Source of the DNA: Arsenicitalea aurantiaca
GTDB lineage: Bacteria; Pseudomonadota; Alphaproteobacteria; Rhizobiales; Devosiaceae
Assembly (NCBI RefSeq): GCF_003994485.1
Contig: NZ_RZNJ01000003.1
Location: 372,525-436,524 of the forward strand
Reading direction: 5' to 3'
Length of the DNA: 64,000 bases
The position numbers and the translations under genes are program-made. Below the pieces are notes generated by a model, which was not told the origin of the DNA, did not search any database, and saw nothing but the letters and a program-made list of their open reading frames with translations. Position 1 is the stretch's first letter. Every line of letters starts with the position of its first letter. Below, one piece after another: positions 1 through 8,738 of the stretch.

Positions 1-964
1 GGGGCTCGACGAACCGGCTTCTCGCGAACTGCAGGACGACCGGCAGGCTGACGAGCACATAGGCCAGGGCGAGTGCATGCAGGAGGCGTGGAAGCGACAG
101 GAACGTCTTGTCGAAGCTGACGAGGTAAAAGGGCACGCCCAGATCCCGAAGCCACCCAAGCGTTGCCCCGGCCGCCCGCCCCACCGGCGGCACCTTCATC
201 CAGACGAGCACGAAGAGCAGGATGAAGGCGGACAGCCAGAAGAGGAGCCGGCTTTTTGGATAGAAGCTTCGCCCGCTTTTCATGGCAAGCCCGCCGATGA
301 GGCCGAGGACGAAGATGAGCTGCCAGGAAAAGGGGTTGAAGAACCAGCCGCCCGGATTGGGATAGGCCGGAACGTTGATCCGGAACTGCCCCGCAAGCAC
401 CCAGCCAAGAATGGCGAGCGCAAGCAGGACGAGAGGCTGGCGCAGGCCAATGAGGATCATTGCCGGCGTCACGAGCAGGAGCGCGGCATAGAGCGGCAGG
501 ATGTTGAAATAGCCCAGCTGGTGCCCCAGCGTGCCGAGGCCGATGACGGCGCCCAGCGGATCACGGATCGCCGGCGCGATGTTGATGGTGAGCAGGAGCT
601 CGTAAAGCCCGAAGAAGCGTGCTGCGATCGCGAAGATTCCGAGGGCGAGGACGCTCGTCACGATGTGCATGAAATAGAGCTGGCGGGCGCGCGCCCAGAT
701 CCGCGCAATGCCGGGCCAGAACGGGCGGTGCCTGAGCCCGCTCGAATAGGCGAGGCCCGCGGCGATCCCGGACATCAGCACGAACCCTTCGGCGGCATCC
801 GAGAAGCCGAAATTGCGGCTGGTGAAGCGCTCGAAAACCGTGCCGGGCACGTGATTGATGAAGATCATGACGAGCGCAATGCCGCGAAAGACATCGAGGC
901 GCGGGTCGCGGCCCGCCGGACGCGGGGACATGGCGCCTTGATCGGCGCGGGACGGCTCAGGCAT
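1..964 (-). CDS. opgC: OpgC-like periplasmic glucan modification membrane protein (3' end outside window)
   Basis: This frame is open from an ATG at 964 to the window edge (321 codons). It begins with the OpgC signature RDPRLDVFRGIALVMIFINH, followed by many hydrophobic segments of an acyltransferase-3-like membrane protein. OpgC proteins add succinyl groups to osmoregulated periplasmic glucans at the inner membrane (known for the family). The start overlaps the stop of opgH by 8 bp (ATGCCTGA), so it is the third gene of a translationally coupled opgG-opgH-opgC operon. The C-terminus lies beyond position 1, so completeness cannot be judged. Confidence 0.85.
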   Translation of the reverse strand, partial: MPEPSRADQGAMSPRPAGRDPRLDVFRGIALVMIFINHVPGTVFERFTSRNFGFSDAAEGFVLMSGIAAGLAYSSGLRHRPFWPGIARIWARARQLYFMHIVTSVLALGIFAIAARFFGLYELLLTINIAPAIRDPLGAVIGLGTLGHQLGYFNILPLYAALLLVTPAMILIGLRQPLVLLALAILGWVLAGQFRINVPAYPNPGGWFFNPFSWQLIFVLGLIGGLAMKSGRSFYPKSRLLFWLSAFILLFVLVWMKVPPVGRAAGATLGWLRDLGVPFYLVSFDKTFLSLPRLLHALALAYVLVSLPVVLQFARSRFVEP

Positions 965-2744
965 GTCGCGCTGCAGCCTCGAAACCGGCGGTGGATGCGG
1001 AGGACGCAGGCTCGTGCCCGGCGCCGGTCCAGCGCTGCAGCACCTCACGCCGCAAGAGCATGACCGCGGTGGGCGACTGTTCGAGCTCGACCTGCCAGAG
1101 ACGCGGCGAGACGACGCCCGCGCGCGAGCTTACGACCAGCACGGCCGGGGCGAGGACCATGGGCACCAGAACCGGGATCAACCACACAATGAGCGCCGGG
1201 GAAAAGACGCTGGAGGCGACGAGGCCGGCAATGCCCGTCCCGACGATCCAGAAGCTCGCTGACACGGCTTCAGACCATGTGAGCCGCCCATCGCTGCGGC
1301 TCGTTGCGGGCCAACCCCCATCGGCACCCAGCACGATCTGCGCGACGGCCCGGGTCTGGTACATGAGGAGGAGCGGCGCGATGGCGCTCGAAAAGAGGAT
1401 TTCGGCGAGGACGGAAACGAGAGCCCTCGGCGTGCCGCCAGCCGCGATGTTGCTGCCATCGACCGCGCCCCGCAACACGATGAGGAGCTTCGGCAGCACC
1501 AGAAGGGCGAAGACGCCTGCAATCAGCATGATCGCCTTGTCCGTCTCTAGCACCGGGAAAACGGGGAAAAGCTGGTCGGGCTCGGGGAAGTAATTGGGCG
1601 CAGGGGCGAAATAGGGCGCGAGGATCGAGGCGATCATGAAGGCGAGCCAGAGGGGCGATGTGACATAGGCCATGATGCCCTGGAGAAAAGTATAGCGGCT
1701 CCAGGCCTTGAGACCGGGCGCGGCGAGCAGGCGGGCGTGCTGAAGATTACCCTGTGCCCAGCGCCGATCGCGCTTGGCATGTTCGATGAGATTCTCCGGA
1801 CCCTCCTCATAGGACCCGACGAGGTCGGTATCGAGCCGGACGATCCAGCCCGCGCGCGCCAGCAGGGCAGCCTCGACATAATCATGGCTGAGGATGTGAC
1901 CGCCAAAGGGCGGCCGGCCCGAGAGTTCCGGCAGCCCGCAACTGGCCGCGAAGGCCCGCACCCGCACCATGGCGTTGTGCCCCCAGAAGGGCCCCTCCCC
2001 GCCTTGGAGCGCCGCGACCCCGCGGGCGAAGGTCGGCGAGAAATACCCGGCCGAGAACTGCATGGCGCGCCCGAACAGCGAGCGCGCATTGATGATGCGC
2101 GGCAGGGTCTGCAGCAGGCCGAGCCGGGGCTCGGCCTCCATGCGCCGGGTCATCTCGAGAATGGTCCGGCCTTCCATGAGGCTGTCTGCATCGAGGATCA
2201 GCGCGTAGTCGTACGCACCGCCCGACTGCGTGATGAAGTCCTCGATATTGCCGGCCTTGCGACCGCGATTGTCGAGGCGACGGCGATAGAAGATGCGCCC
2301 TTCGCCATCGGTTTCGGACAGCAGAAGGGCAAACCACGCCTCTTCGTCGCGCGCGATGGCCTCGCTGCGGGTGTCCGACAGGATGGCGAAATCGAAGCGC
2401 GCCGCGCCGCGCAGGGGCTGCAGGCTGCGATCCATGGCGGCGACGCGGGAAAAGGTCGCGACGGGATCCTCATTGTAGACTGGAACGAGGATGACCGTGC
2501 GGCCCTCGAGCGCGCGATCGGGCGCGAGGCGTGGCACGGGGGGCTGACGGTAGACGAGCCCCATCAGCGAGAGCGATGCGCCCCAGCCGAGCCCGAAGCT
2601 CGTGATGGCAATCAGTCCGCCGCGGACGAAATCCATTGGATCGAGCCCGTCGGAGGCGGCGAACTGAAAAAAGAGCCAGCAGGCCAGCGCGCTGACGGCG
2701 AAGCTTGCCGCAAAGGCGGCAGCGCGGCGCGCACCGGCATCCAT
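957..2744 (-). CDS. opgH: Glucans biosynthesis glucosyltransferase OpgH (N-terminus probably incomplete)
   Basis: The 595-residue inner-membrane family 2 glycosyltransferase makes the linear backbone of periplasmic glucan from UDP-glucose. Visible features are two N-terminal hydrophobic segments, the GT2 core with VPVYNED, the metal-binding DADSLMEG and the catalytic RDRRWAQGN motif, then several C-terminal membrane helices. It is shorter than enterobacterial OpgH (about 850 residues). The conserved OpgH N-terminal proline-rich signature is absent from this frame. It appears instead in a separate short frame immediately upstream (2749-2910), so the annotated start may be a reinitiation site or the gene may carry a frameshift. 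Its stop overlaps the opgC start. Confidence 0.9.
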   Translation of the reverse strand: MDAGARRAAAFAASFAVSALACWLFFQFAASDGLDPMDFVRGGLIAITSFGLGWGASLSLMGLVYRQPPVPRLAPDRALEGRTVILVPVYNEDPVATFSRVAAMDRSLQPLRGAARFDFAILSDTRSEAIARDEEAWFALLLSETDGEGRIFYRRRLDNRGRKAGNIEDFITQSGGAYDYALILDADSLMEGRTILEMTRRMEAEPRLGLLQTLPRIINARSLFGRAMQFSAGYFSPTFARGVAALQGGEGPFWGHNAMVRVRAFAASCGLPELSGRPPFGGHILSHDYVEAALLARAGWIVRLDTDLVGSYEEGPENLIEHAKRDRRWAQGNLQHARLLAAPGLKAWSRYTFLQGIMAYVTSPLWLAFMIASILAPYFAPAPNYFPEPDQLFPVFPVLETDKAIMLIAGVFALLVLPKLLIVLRGAVDGSNIAAGGTPRALVSVLAEILFSSAIAPLLLMYQTRAVAQIVLGADGGWPATSRSDGRLTWSEAVSASFWIVGTGIAGLVASSVFSPALIVWLIPVLVPMVLAPAVLVVSSRAGVVSPRLWQVELEQSPTAVMLLRREVLQRWTGAGHEPASSASTAGFEAAARHA

Positions 2745-2748
2745 CCGA

Positions 2749-2910
2749 TCAGCGCCGGATCAGGGTCTGACGCTGGCCCAGATCGAGCAGCCAGGCGATC
2801 AGCCGCACGCGCGGACGCTCGAGGGTCTGGGGGGGCATGGCGAGCGGCGCGCCCGGGGGCGCAAAACGCAGCGGGTCAGCTGTGCGGACGTCTTCTTGTT
2901 GGTCTTGCAT
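2749..2910 (-). CDS. 53-residue frame carrying the OpgH N-terminal signature
   Basis: An ATG 10 nt after the opgG stop opens 53 codons ending in TGA, 4 nt before the opgH ATG. The peptide contains APPGAPLAMPPQTLERPRVR, which resembles the PEAPLAMPEQ-type signature I know from the N-terminus of OpgH in other proteobacteria. The opgH frame is one nucleotide out of register and is closed upstream by a stop at 2760-2762. The two frames therefore overlap for only about 11 nt. This is either a separately translated, coupled small protein, a real frameshift in opgH, or a sequencing error. Confidence 0.5.
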   Translation of the reverse strand: MQDQQEDVRTADPLRFAPPGAPLAMPPQTLERPRVRLIAWLLDLGQRQTLIRR

Positions 2911-2920
2911 GGCGTTCAGC

Positions 2921-4483
2921 TCACGCCCTCCACTGGTAAAGCCAGGTTTCGCTCAGTCTTTGCTCATAGCCCCTCAGGAAGGCGACGAGCTCCACCGGCG
3001 CGTCGCCGCCGACCCGGACTTCGAGGACGAGCCTCCAGGTGTCGTTGGCCTCGACCTTGTAGAGCACGGACTCCACGAGCTCGGCATTGTGCACGGACGC
3101 CTCGACTTCGAGTTCGGCATCCGGGGGCAGTTGGGCCAGTCTGGTGCCCGCAAAGTCGATCACGAACTTCTTGAGGTTCGGATCCGGTTCGCCACCGGCA
3201 AAGCCGCCGGGCCCGATCCGGGTTTCCCTTACGTAGGCGAGCCCCGCATCGGGCGAGACGGGCAACATGCCCCAGACCAGCTGGTACCGGTACTCGCGCG
3301 TGTCGCCTGCCCGAACAGGCTCCTGCGGGACCCAGAACGCGACGATGTTGTCGTTGGTTTCAGAGCGGGTCGGAATTTCCACGAGCCGCACCGTGCCCGG
3401 CCCCCAATCGCCGATCGGTTCTACATCAAGCGAGGGGCGACGCTCATAGCGCGCCTCGGCGTCCTGATAGGCCTCGTAGTCCCGATCGCGCTGGTGAAGG
3501 CCGAAGCGGCGCGGATTGGTCTCGAAGAAATAGGAGCTCGCCAGCTGGCGCGGATTGCTGAGCGCCCGCCACAGTCGGTCGCCCGATGCGCGGGTGATCG
3601 CCAGCCCGTTGCTGTCATGCACCTGCGGACGGTAATCCTCGAAATCGGACCGGTTGTTCTCCGCATAAAGGAACATCGAGGTCATCGGCGCGACGCCGAG
3701 TTGAGCGACGTCTGAGCGGAAGAAGAGCCGCGCGGTGACCTCCATCTCGGTCGGATCGCCCGGCGTCACGACGAAGCGGTAGGCCCCGGTCACGCTCTGG
3801 CTGTCGAGGGCGGCATGGATGACGACGGTGCGGCTGCCCGGAGCGGGCCGCTCGAGATAGAATTCGGAGAAGCGGGGAAACTCCTCCCCCACGTTGAGCG
3901 CGGTATTGAGCGCAAGGCCGCGCGCGCTGATGCCGTAGAGATTGCCGCGCCCGAGCGCCCGGAAATAGCTCGCGCCAACGAAAGCCAGCACCTCGTCGCG
4001 CCAGTCGGGGCGGTTGAGCGGATGGTTGAGGCGGAAGCCGGCAACACCCGGAAACTCGGCAAGTTCGCCAGCACGCTCCTGCAGCGGTCCGCGATAGTCG
4101 AAATCCGCCGAGGAAAACGCGAAGGGTCGCGCGACGCCATCGACGACCTCGTAGAGATCGACGGGGTCGGGATAGAGCCAACCGGGATGGAAGGCGTGGA
4201 GACGCCAGCCGGTCTGGGATTCGTCCCAACGCGCGCGAAGCGGATTGAACTGGATAAAGCGGTAACCATCATAATCGAGGTCACGCAGGAATTGCGGCAG
4301 GTCGGAACTGGGCGGTGCGAAGGGTTCGGCCGCCCGCGCCTGCATGCGCTCGGTCAGCCAATCGAAGGAAAAGGCCATGCCGTCTTCGGCCACATCCTGA
4401 GCGAAAACCCCGCGCGGCAGCGCCACGGTCCCCAAGAGCGCGCCAAGCATGGAAATCCGGAGCAGCGCGCCGCGCCGCGTCAT
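2921..4483 (-). CDS. opgG: Periplasmic glucan biosynthesis protein OpgG (MdoG family)
   Basis: The 520-residue secreted protein belongs to the MdoG/OpgG family, whose members act in the periplasm on the glucan backbone, probably placing beta-1,6 branches. From the ATG at 4483 the N-terminus is MTRRGALLRISM followed by a hydrophobic stretch and a likely cleavage after GVFA. The paired arginines suggest Tat export. The family conserved stretch FAFSSADFDYRGPL is present. A GTG at 4510 in the same frame would add nine residues before the signal peptide and is less likely. It is the first gene of the opgGHC operon. Confidence 0.9.
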   Translation of the reverse strand: MTRRGALLRISMLGALLGTVALPRGVFAQDVAEDGMAFSFDWLTERMQARAAEPFAPPSSDLPQFLRDLDYDGYRFIQFNPLRARWDESQTGWRLHAFHPGWLYPDPVDLYEVVDGVARPFAFSSADFDYRGPLQERAGELAEFPGVAGFRLNHPLNRPDWRDEVLAFVGASYFRALGRGNLYGISARGLALNTALNVGEEFPRFSEFYLERPAPGSRTVVIHAALDSQSVTGAYRFVVTPGDPTEMEVTARLFFRSDVAQLGVAPMTSMFLYAENNRSDFEDYRPQVHDSNGLAITRASGDRLWRALSNPRQLASSYFFETNPRRFGLHQRDRDYEAYQDAEARYERRPSLDVEPIGDWGPGTVRLVEIPTRSETNDNIVAFWVPQEPVRAGDTREYRYQLVWGMLPVSPDAGLAYVRETRIGPGGFAGGEPDPNLKKFVIDFAGTRLAQLPPDAELEVEASVHNAELVESVLYKVEANDTWRLVLEVRVGGDAPVELVAFLRGYEQRLSETWLYQWRA

Positions 4484-4527
4484 CGGATCAGTCAAAAGAG
4501 AATTGTGCACTACGCCTTACCCATTAC

Positions 4528-4564
4528 CCGCCACGAAGAGAGACATAGATCAGCTACGTGGCGG
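4528..4564. repeat. 8-bp perfect inverted repeat upstream of opgG
   Basis: CCGCCACG (4528-4535) and CGTGGCGG (4557-4564) form an exact inverted repeat with a 21-nt spacer, 45-80 bp upstream of the opgG start. It could be a regulator-binding site or a leader hairpin. No family is recognised. Confidence 0.35.
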
Positions 4565-4648
4565 CAATGAGAGATATCGCGCAAGGGTTGCGGCATGGCA
4601 GGCATGCAGAGAGCGCAATTGTGAGAATCACGATTTGGTGACTGCGGG

Positions 4649-5626
4649 TTACCGATGGAGGCGCTCTTCCTGCAGGCCGTGACCGTCCTCTGTCCAGCGA
4701 AGGCAAGTTTCACCCTGCCAGGCCAGTGGCAGGGTACCGGCAAACTCGACTAATAGCGGTGCAGTTCCGGGATTCCAGAAAAAGGTCCGCCCATCCCTGA
4801 GGCGGACAAGGCAGGCAGTTGCATCAAGGCTCGGACGAACCCCGGTGATGACGCCGTAGGCGTGGGGCACGTCGAGGGGAAAGACGATGATGTCACTCCA
4901 CCTGGCATTGACCGCAAGAAGCCGCGAGCGGCCCTGGTCCAGCGCATAAACGAGTGCCCAGTCCGGCGTCGGGAAGACCGGGCCAGGACGCGCAAAGTCG
5001 ACGGGGTCGTAGGGCAGCGGTGCGCTCGAGAAGGTAAAGGCTTCAGCCTCGGGCCACGACGTCGAGAGCCCGCGAACGGCGGCATAGCCGATTTCGCCAT
5101 ATCCGCCGATGACGAGTGCCAGCGCGTCCTCCTCGCCCCCTTCGCCGGGAAGGACGAGCACGTCCGAGGGTGAATCGAACGGACTGAGGGCCAGCGGTTC
5201 GAGACCGGCCGCGAAAGGCGGCTCGCCTTCGCCGGCGCTCCACACGCTCATTGAGAGGAGCCCACGCGAGGCGACGCTGATGAGACGCGTACCGGCCAGA
5301 TTGGTGATGGTCGGGTTAAGACGTGTAGCAAGCTCTCTTGTGCGGCCCGTCGTCAGATCGAGGAGCCGAACGCTCTCGTGACCACTCATGACGAGCAGAT
5401 GACCGCCAAGCGATGCCAAAAGATGCTCGGGCATCGGATCTACCAAGGCGACAGTGCGGGCAACACAGCCCGCACCCGGCACCCAATCGACCAGCGTCAG
5501 AAGCCCGGCCTTCGCCGCCAGAAAGCCGAGAACGACCGTGCCGGAGGCGGCCGGGGGCGGCGCGGGCCATGCCCCCAGAAACGTCACGTCACCCTCGGCC
5601 AGCCCCGGCATTTCGATCCTGGCCAT
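4649..5626 (-). CDS. Hypothetical protein, possible beta-propeller
   Basis: The 325-residue protein has no family I recognise. It is rich in short beta-strand-like blocks with recurring small and aromatic residues, for example LLTLVDWVPG, SVRLLDLTTGRT and RSRLLAVNARW. This resembles WD40- or SMP-type propeller blades, but no catalytic motif is evident and no signal peptide or membrane helix is seen. The ATG at 5626 is preferred to a TTG at 5668. It lies about 100 nt after tctA of module A on the same strand and may be the last gene of that operon, or unrelated to it. Confidence 0.6.
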   Translation of the reverse strand: MARIEMPGLAEGDVTFLGAWPAPPPAASGTVVLGFLAAKAGLLTLVDWVPGAGCVARTVALVDPMPEHLLASLGGHLLVMSGHESVRLLDLTTGRTRELATRLNPTITNLAGTRLISVASRGLLSMSVWSAGEGEPPFAAGLEPLALSPFDSPSDVLVLPGEGGEEDALALVIGGYGEIGYAAVRGLSTSWPEAEAFTFSSAPLPYDPVDFARPGPVFPTPDWALVYALDQGRSRLLAVNARWSDIIVFPLDVPHAYGVITGVRPSLDATACLVRLRDGRTFFWNPGTAPLLVEFAGTLPLAWQGETCLRWTEDGHGLQEERLHR

Positions 5627-5728
5627 GAAGTGCCCCAGCCTGTTTTCGCTCCACCCATGCGTGCCCAATGAAGCGCGAACAGATGCCGGGCGTGCAAGGC
5701 CCCGTTCCGGGTACGACAGCGGCAGGCC

Positions 5729-7219
5729 TCAGGCGAGGCGCGCGGAGCGTCTCTGGCTGACGAGGCTGTAGACACCGTAGGCGAGCAGCAGCAGGGCGAC
5801 CACGAGGAGCACCGCCGAAATCGGGCGCGTGACGAAGGTGGTAAGATCTCCGTTGGCAAACATGATGGCGCGCCGCAGATTGGTCTCGAAGATCGGGCCG
5901 AGCACGAAGCCGAGCACCATCGGGCCGAGTGGGAATCCGTAGCGCTCCATGCCATAGCCCAGAACGCCGAAGCCGAGCATGAGCCAGACCTCGAACAGGC
6001 GGTTGCCCGAAGCATAGGTGCCCACCACCATCAGCACGACGAGGATCGGCAGCAGCAGATGGCGCGGCACAAGCAGAACGCGCGGGAAGAGCTTGATGGT
6101 CAGGAGCTGGATGACCAGCAGCATGATGGTGGCCAGGAAGAAGGACGCATAGATCATCCCGATCAGGTCGGGCTCGTTGCGAAAGAGCAAGGGCCCGGGC
6201 TGGAGCCCGTGAATGGTGAACCCACCGATGAGGATGGCCGTCACCCCATCGCCGGGGATGCCGAGGGTGATGAGCGGCAGCAAGGCTCCGCCGACGCTCG
6301 CATTGTTGGCGGTCTCGGACGCATAGATGCCGTTGACGTGACCGGTGCCGAATTTTTCCGGTGTCTTGGAGGCCTGCCGCGCCGCGCCATAGGCGACGAG
6401 GTTCGACGCAGAGCCGCCAATGCCCGGCAGGATGCCGATGGCAATGCCTATGAGGCCCGACCGCAGCATGTTCCAGCCATTGCCGACGAACTCGGCAAGC
6501 TTCACCCCGGTGCCGCGGATGTCAAAATTGGGCTTGATGCGCACCGATGGCTCGACGGTCTGGCGGATCATCTCGGAAATGGCGAAGAGCCCGACCATGA
6601 AGGGCACGATGCCGATGCCGGCCATGAGGTCGATCGAGCCGAAGGTGAAGCGCTGCGCGCCACCGATCGGCGCGAACCCGACCGTGGCGATGGCTAGCCC
6701 GACCGCCGCCGAAAGCAGGCCCTTGACCACATTGGCCTGGGCGAGAACGACCACGAGCATCAGGGCCGCAATCGTCAGTGCCGCGAATTCATGCGCGCCG
6801 AAGCGGATGGCGAAGCGGGCAAGGGTGGGCGCGAAGGCCACGAGCACGATGAGGCTCATCAGCCCGCCGACGGCGCTCGCAATCATGCCGGTAGCGAGAG
6901 CCTTGGTCGCCTCCCCGCTGCGGGCCAGCGGATAGGCATCGAAAGTGGTTGCGATCGAGGATGGCGTGCCGGGGATGCGCAGCAGCGTCGCCGAGACGAG
7001 CCCCCCGGTGATGCCCCCGATATAGGTGGCGATCAGCATGGCGATGGCGACGTCGGGCTGCATCGCAAAGGTGACCGGCAGGAGCAGGGCGAGCGCCATG
7101 GTGGCGCTGAGGCCGGGCAAGGCGCCGAAGAAGAGCCCGACCATCAGCCCGCCGACCATGATGGCCAGCACCTGCGGGGACATCAGCTGTGCGAGATTGT
7201 CGAAAAAGAGCGCGAACAT
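5729..7219 (-). CDS. Tripartite tricarboxylate transporter permease, TctA family (module A)
   Basis: The 496-residue integral membrane protein is the large permease of a TTT carboxylate importer. It carries the TctA signatures FGALPGLSATMALALLLPVT near the N-terminus, RIPGTPSSIATTFDAYPLA, and GILPGIGGSASN with a following ASKTPEKFGTG. The length matches the family. It follows tctB by 3 nt and receives substrate from the periplasmic TctC encoded upstream. The neighbouring dehydratases suggest that the substrate is a sugar acid rather than citrate (inference). Confidence 0.93.
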   Translation of the reverse strand: MFALFFDNLAQLMSPQVLAIMVGGLMVGLFFGALPGLSATMALALLLPVTFAMQPDVAIAMLIATYIGGITGGLVSATLLRIPGTPSSIATTFDAYPLARSGEATKALATGMIASAVGGLMSLIVLVAFAPTLARFAIRFGAHEFAALTIAALMLVVVLAQANVVKGLLSAAVGLAIATVGFAPIGGAQRFTFGSIDLMAGIGIVPFMVGLFAISEMIRQTVEPSVRIKPNFDIRGTGVKLAEFVGNGWNMLRSGLIGIAIGILPGIGGSASNLVAYGAARQASKTPEKFGTGHVNGIYASETANNASVGGALLPLITLGIPGDGVTAILIGGFTIHGLQPGPLLFRNEPDLIGMIYASFFLATIMLLVIQLLTIKLFPRVLLVPRHLLLPILVVLMVVGTYASGNRLFEVWLMLGFGVLGYGMERYGFPLGPMVLGFVLGPIFETNLRRAIMFANGDLTTFVTRPISAVLLVVALLLLAYGVYSLVSQRRSARLA

Positions 7220-7222
7220 GGC

Positions 7223-7711
7223 CTAACCGAAAATCACACCAGGGAGGGGGACGCCGACCAGCGTGCTGAGGCCGGTGCCGACGATGAAGGTGACGAGGAG
7301 CGACCAACCGATGGCGATCGCCGCGCCGCGCGCGCTGCGCTGGCCAAGAAGGAAGATGGCGACGGCGAGGAAAAGGAAGGTCGACACCGAAAAGCCGAGC
7401 CGCTCGAAAAGCGCCGCATAGGCCACGAGGTTGACCAGATGCACGACCCGCAGGATCGGGGGTTCGGCCGGCACGATGGTGGCCGTCTCGAGATTGCCGT
7501 CGGGTCCGTCCGAAGCGACGGTGGCAGCGGGGCGCCGGAGCGCGAGGATCGCGCCCAGGACGGCGATGACGATGCCGAGACCCATGGGCAGGATGACGGG
7601 CCCGGGATCGCCGGGGCCGAGATTGGGGAAGGTCAGCTGGCTCATCGACCAGATCATGGCCATGCCCAGAACGACGAAGCCGGTTCCGATCAGTCTGTCG
7701 GCTGCCATCAT
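7223..7711 (-). CDS. Tripartite tricarboxylate transporter small subunit, TctB family (module A)
   Basis: The 162-residue protein has four hydrophobic segments and the typical TctB layout, an N-terminal helix, a polar loop, then three helices ending in LSTLVGVPLPGV. It is the small, poorly conserved membrane partner of TctA. It has a good ribosome-binding site, AGGAG, upstream of the ATG at 7711 and sits between tctC and tctA. Confidence 0.88.
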   Translation of the reverse strand: MMAADRLIGTGFVVLGMAMIWSMSQLTFPNLGPGDPGPVILPMGLGIVIAVLGAILALRRPAATVASDGPDGNLETATIVPAEPPILRVVHLVNLVAYAALFERLGFSVSTFLFLAVAIFLLGQRSARGAAIAIGWSLLVTFIVGTGLSTLVGVPLPGVIFG

Positions 7712-7727
7712 ATTCTCCTGAGGGAAA

Positions 7728-7751
7728 CCGGGCGGCGGTGGTGCCGCCCGG
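7728..7751 (-). terminator. Intercistronic hairpin between tctC and tctB
   Basis: CCGGGCGGC (7728-7736) and GCCGCCCGG (7743-7751) form a perfect 9-bp stem with a 6-nt loop just after the tctC stop and 17 nt before the tctB start. There is no T-run, so it is more likely an mRNA-stability or attenuation hairpin that raises binding-protein expression than a full terminator. Confidence 0.6.
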
Positions 7752-7762
7752 CGCAGAAGCGG

Positions 7763-8704
7763 TCAGTCGGCCATCAGGGAGCGCACGAAGTCGAGTTCGC
7801 TCGCGAGGAACTCGGCAGTCGCGGCGGATGCGCGGATCGCCGGGACCTGCGCGCCGGCCTCGAGGGCCGCGAGATATTCGGGATCGGCCTCCATGGCGGC
7901 GAGCACCTCCTCGAAGGCGGCGATCGTCGCATCGTCCATGTTCGGAGGACCATAGACGGTGAATACCAGCGGGAAGGAGATGTCGACACCCTGCGACGCG
8001 GTGGTCGGGAAATCGGGCGCGAAGGGATCGGCGCGCTCATTGATCACCGCGAGCACCTTGATCTGGCCGTCCTCGGCATATTGCCGGGCGTTGGCGACGC
8101 TCATCGAGATGACGTCGACCTGCTCGCCGAGAAGCGCGATGATGCGATCCGATTCACCGCCCGCATCCACGACCCGCATGTTGCCGTCCGAGAGCGCATT
8201 GATGGCGTCGCCCTTGATCTGCGTCGTGCCGCCGAACTGCGAGCCGATGGTTACGGCCTGCGGGTTGGCGCGGGCATGGTCGGCGAGCTCGGGAAGCGTC
8301 GAATAGGGCGCGTCGGCGCGCACCGCGTAGACGTCGTTGTATTCGGCGGTGGTCGCGAGCGGGGTCAGGTCGGTATAGGCGAAGGGAGACTGGCCCGAGA
8401 GATTGGTCGTGTGCACGGCGGCGTGCCAGATATAGAGCACGCTGCCATCGGCAGGAGAGGTCGCGACGGTCTGCGCGGCGACGACGCCGCCGCCTGCGGC
8501 CTGATTGACGATGGCGGTCGATGCGGTCGAGTGCTTCTGGAAATATTCCCCGAAGATGCGGGCATTGACGTCGGTCGAGCCGCCGGGATTGGCCGGCACC
8601 ATGATGCGGACGGAATCGACGGGATATTGCACCTGCGCGATGGCGGCGCCGGTCGAAAGCAAGGTGGCGAGCGCAAGGGCGGTCGCGGTATAGAGCGGTT
8701 TCAT
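7763..8704 (-). CDS. Tripartite tricarboxylate transporter substrate-binding protein, TctC/Bug family (module A)
   Basis: The 313-residue periplasmic binding protein has a clear signal peptide (about 23 residues, cleaved near AIAQ) and the Bug-family opening YPVDSVRIMVPANPGGSTDV. These proteins capture organic acids and deliver them to TctA/TctB. The ATG at 8704 has a strong GGAGGAG site. It is encoded between a cupin gene and tctB, with a strong hairpin following its stop, consistent with higher expression of the binding protein. Confidence 0.93.
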   Translation of the reverse strand: MKPLYTATALALATLLSTGAAIAQVQYPVDSVRIMVPANPGGSTDVNARIFGEYFQKHSTASTAIVNQAAGGGVVAAQTVATSPADGSVLYIWHAAVHTTNLSGQSPFAYTDLTPLATTAEYNDVYAVRADAPYSTLPELADHARANPQAVTIGSQFGGTTQIKGDAINALSDGNMRVVDAGGESDRIIALLGEQVDVISMSVANARQYAEDGQIKVLAVINERADPFAPDFPTTASQGVDISFPLVFTVYGPPNMDDATIAAFEEVLAAMEADPEYLAALEAGAQVPAIRASAATAEFLASELDFVRSLMAD

Positions 8705-8738
8705 CAGAACTCCTCCTTTTGCAGTCCGTGACGGGGCG

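Noticed and set aside
6791-8731. Long plus-strand frame antisense to tctA, tctB and tctC
   Set aside because: It crosses three recognised transporter genes and shows only low-complexity charged sequence.
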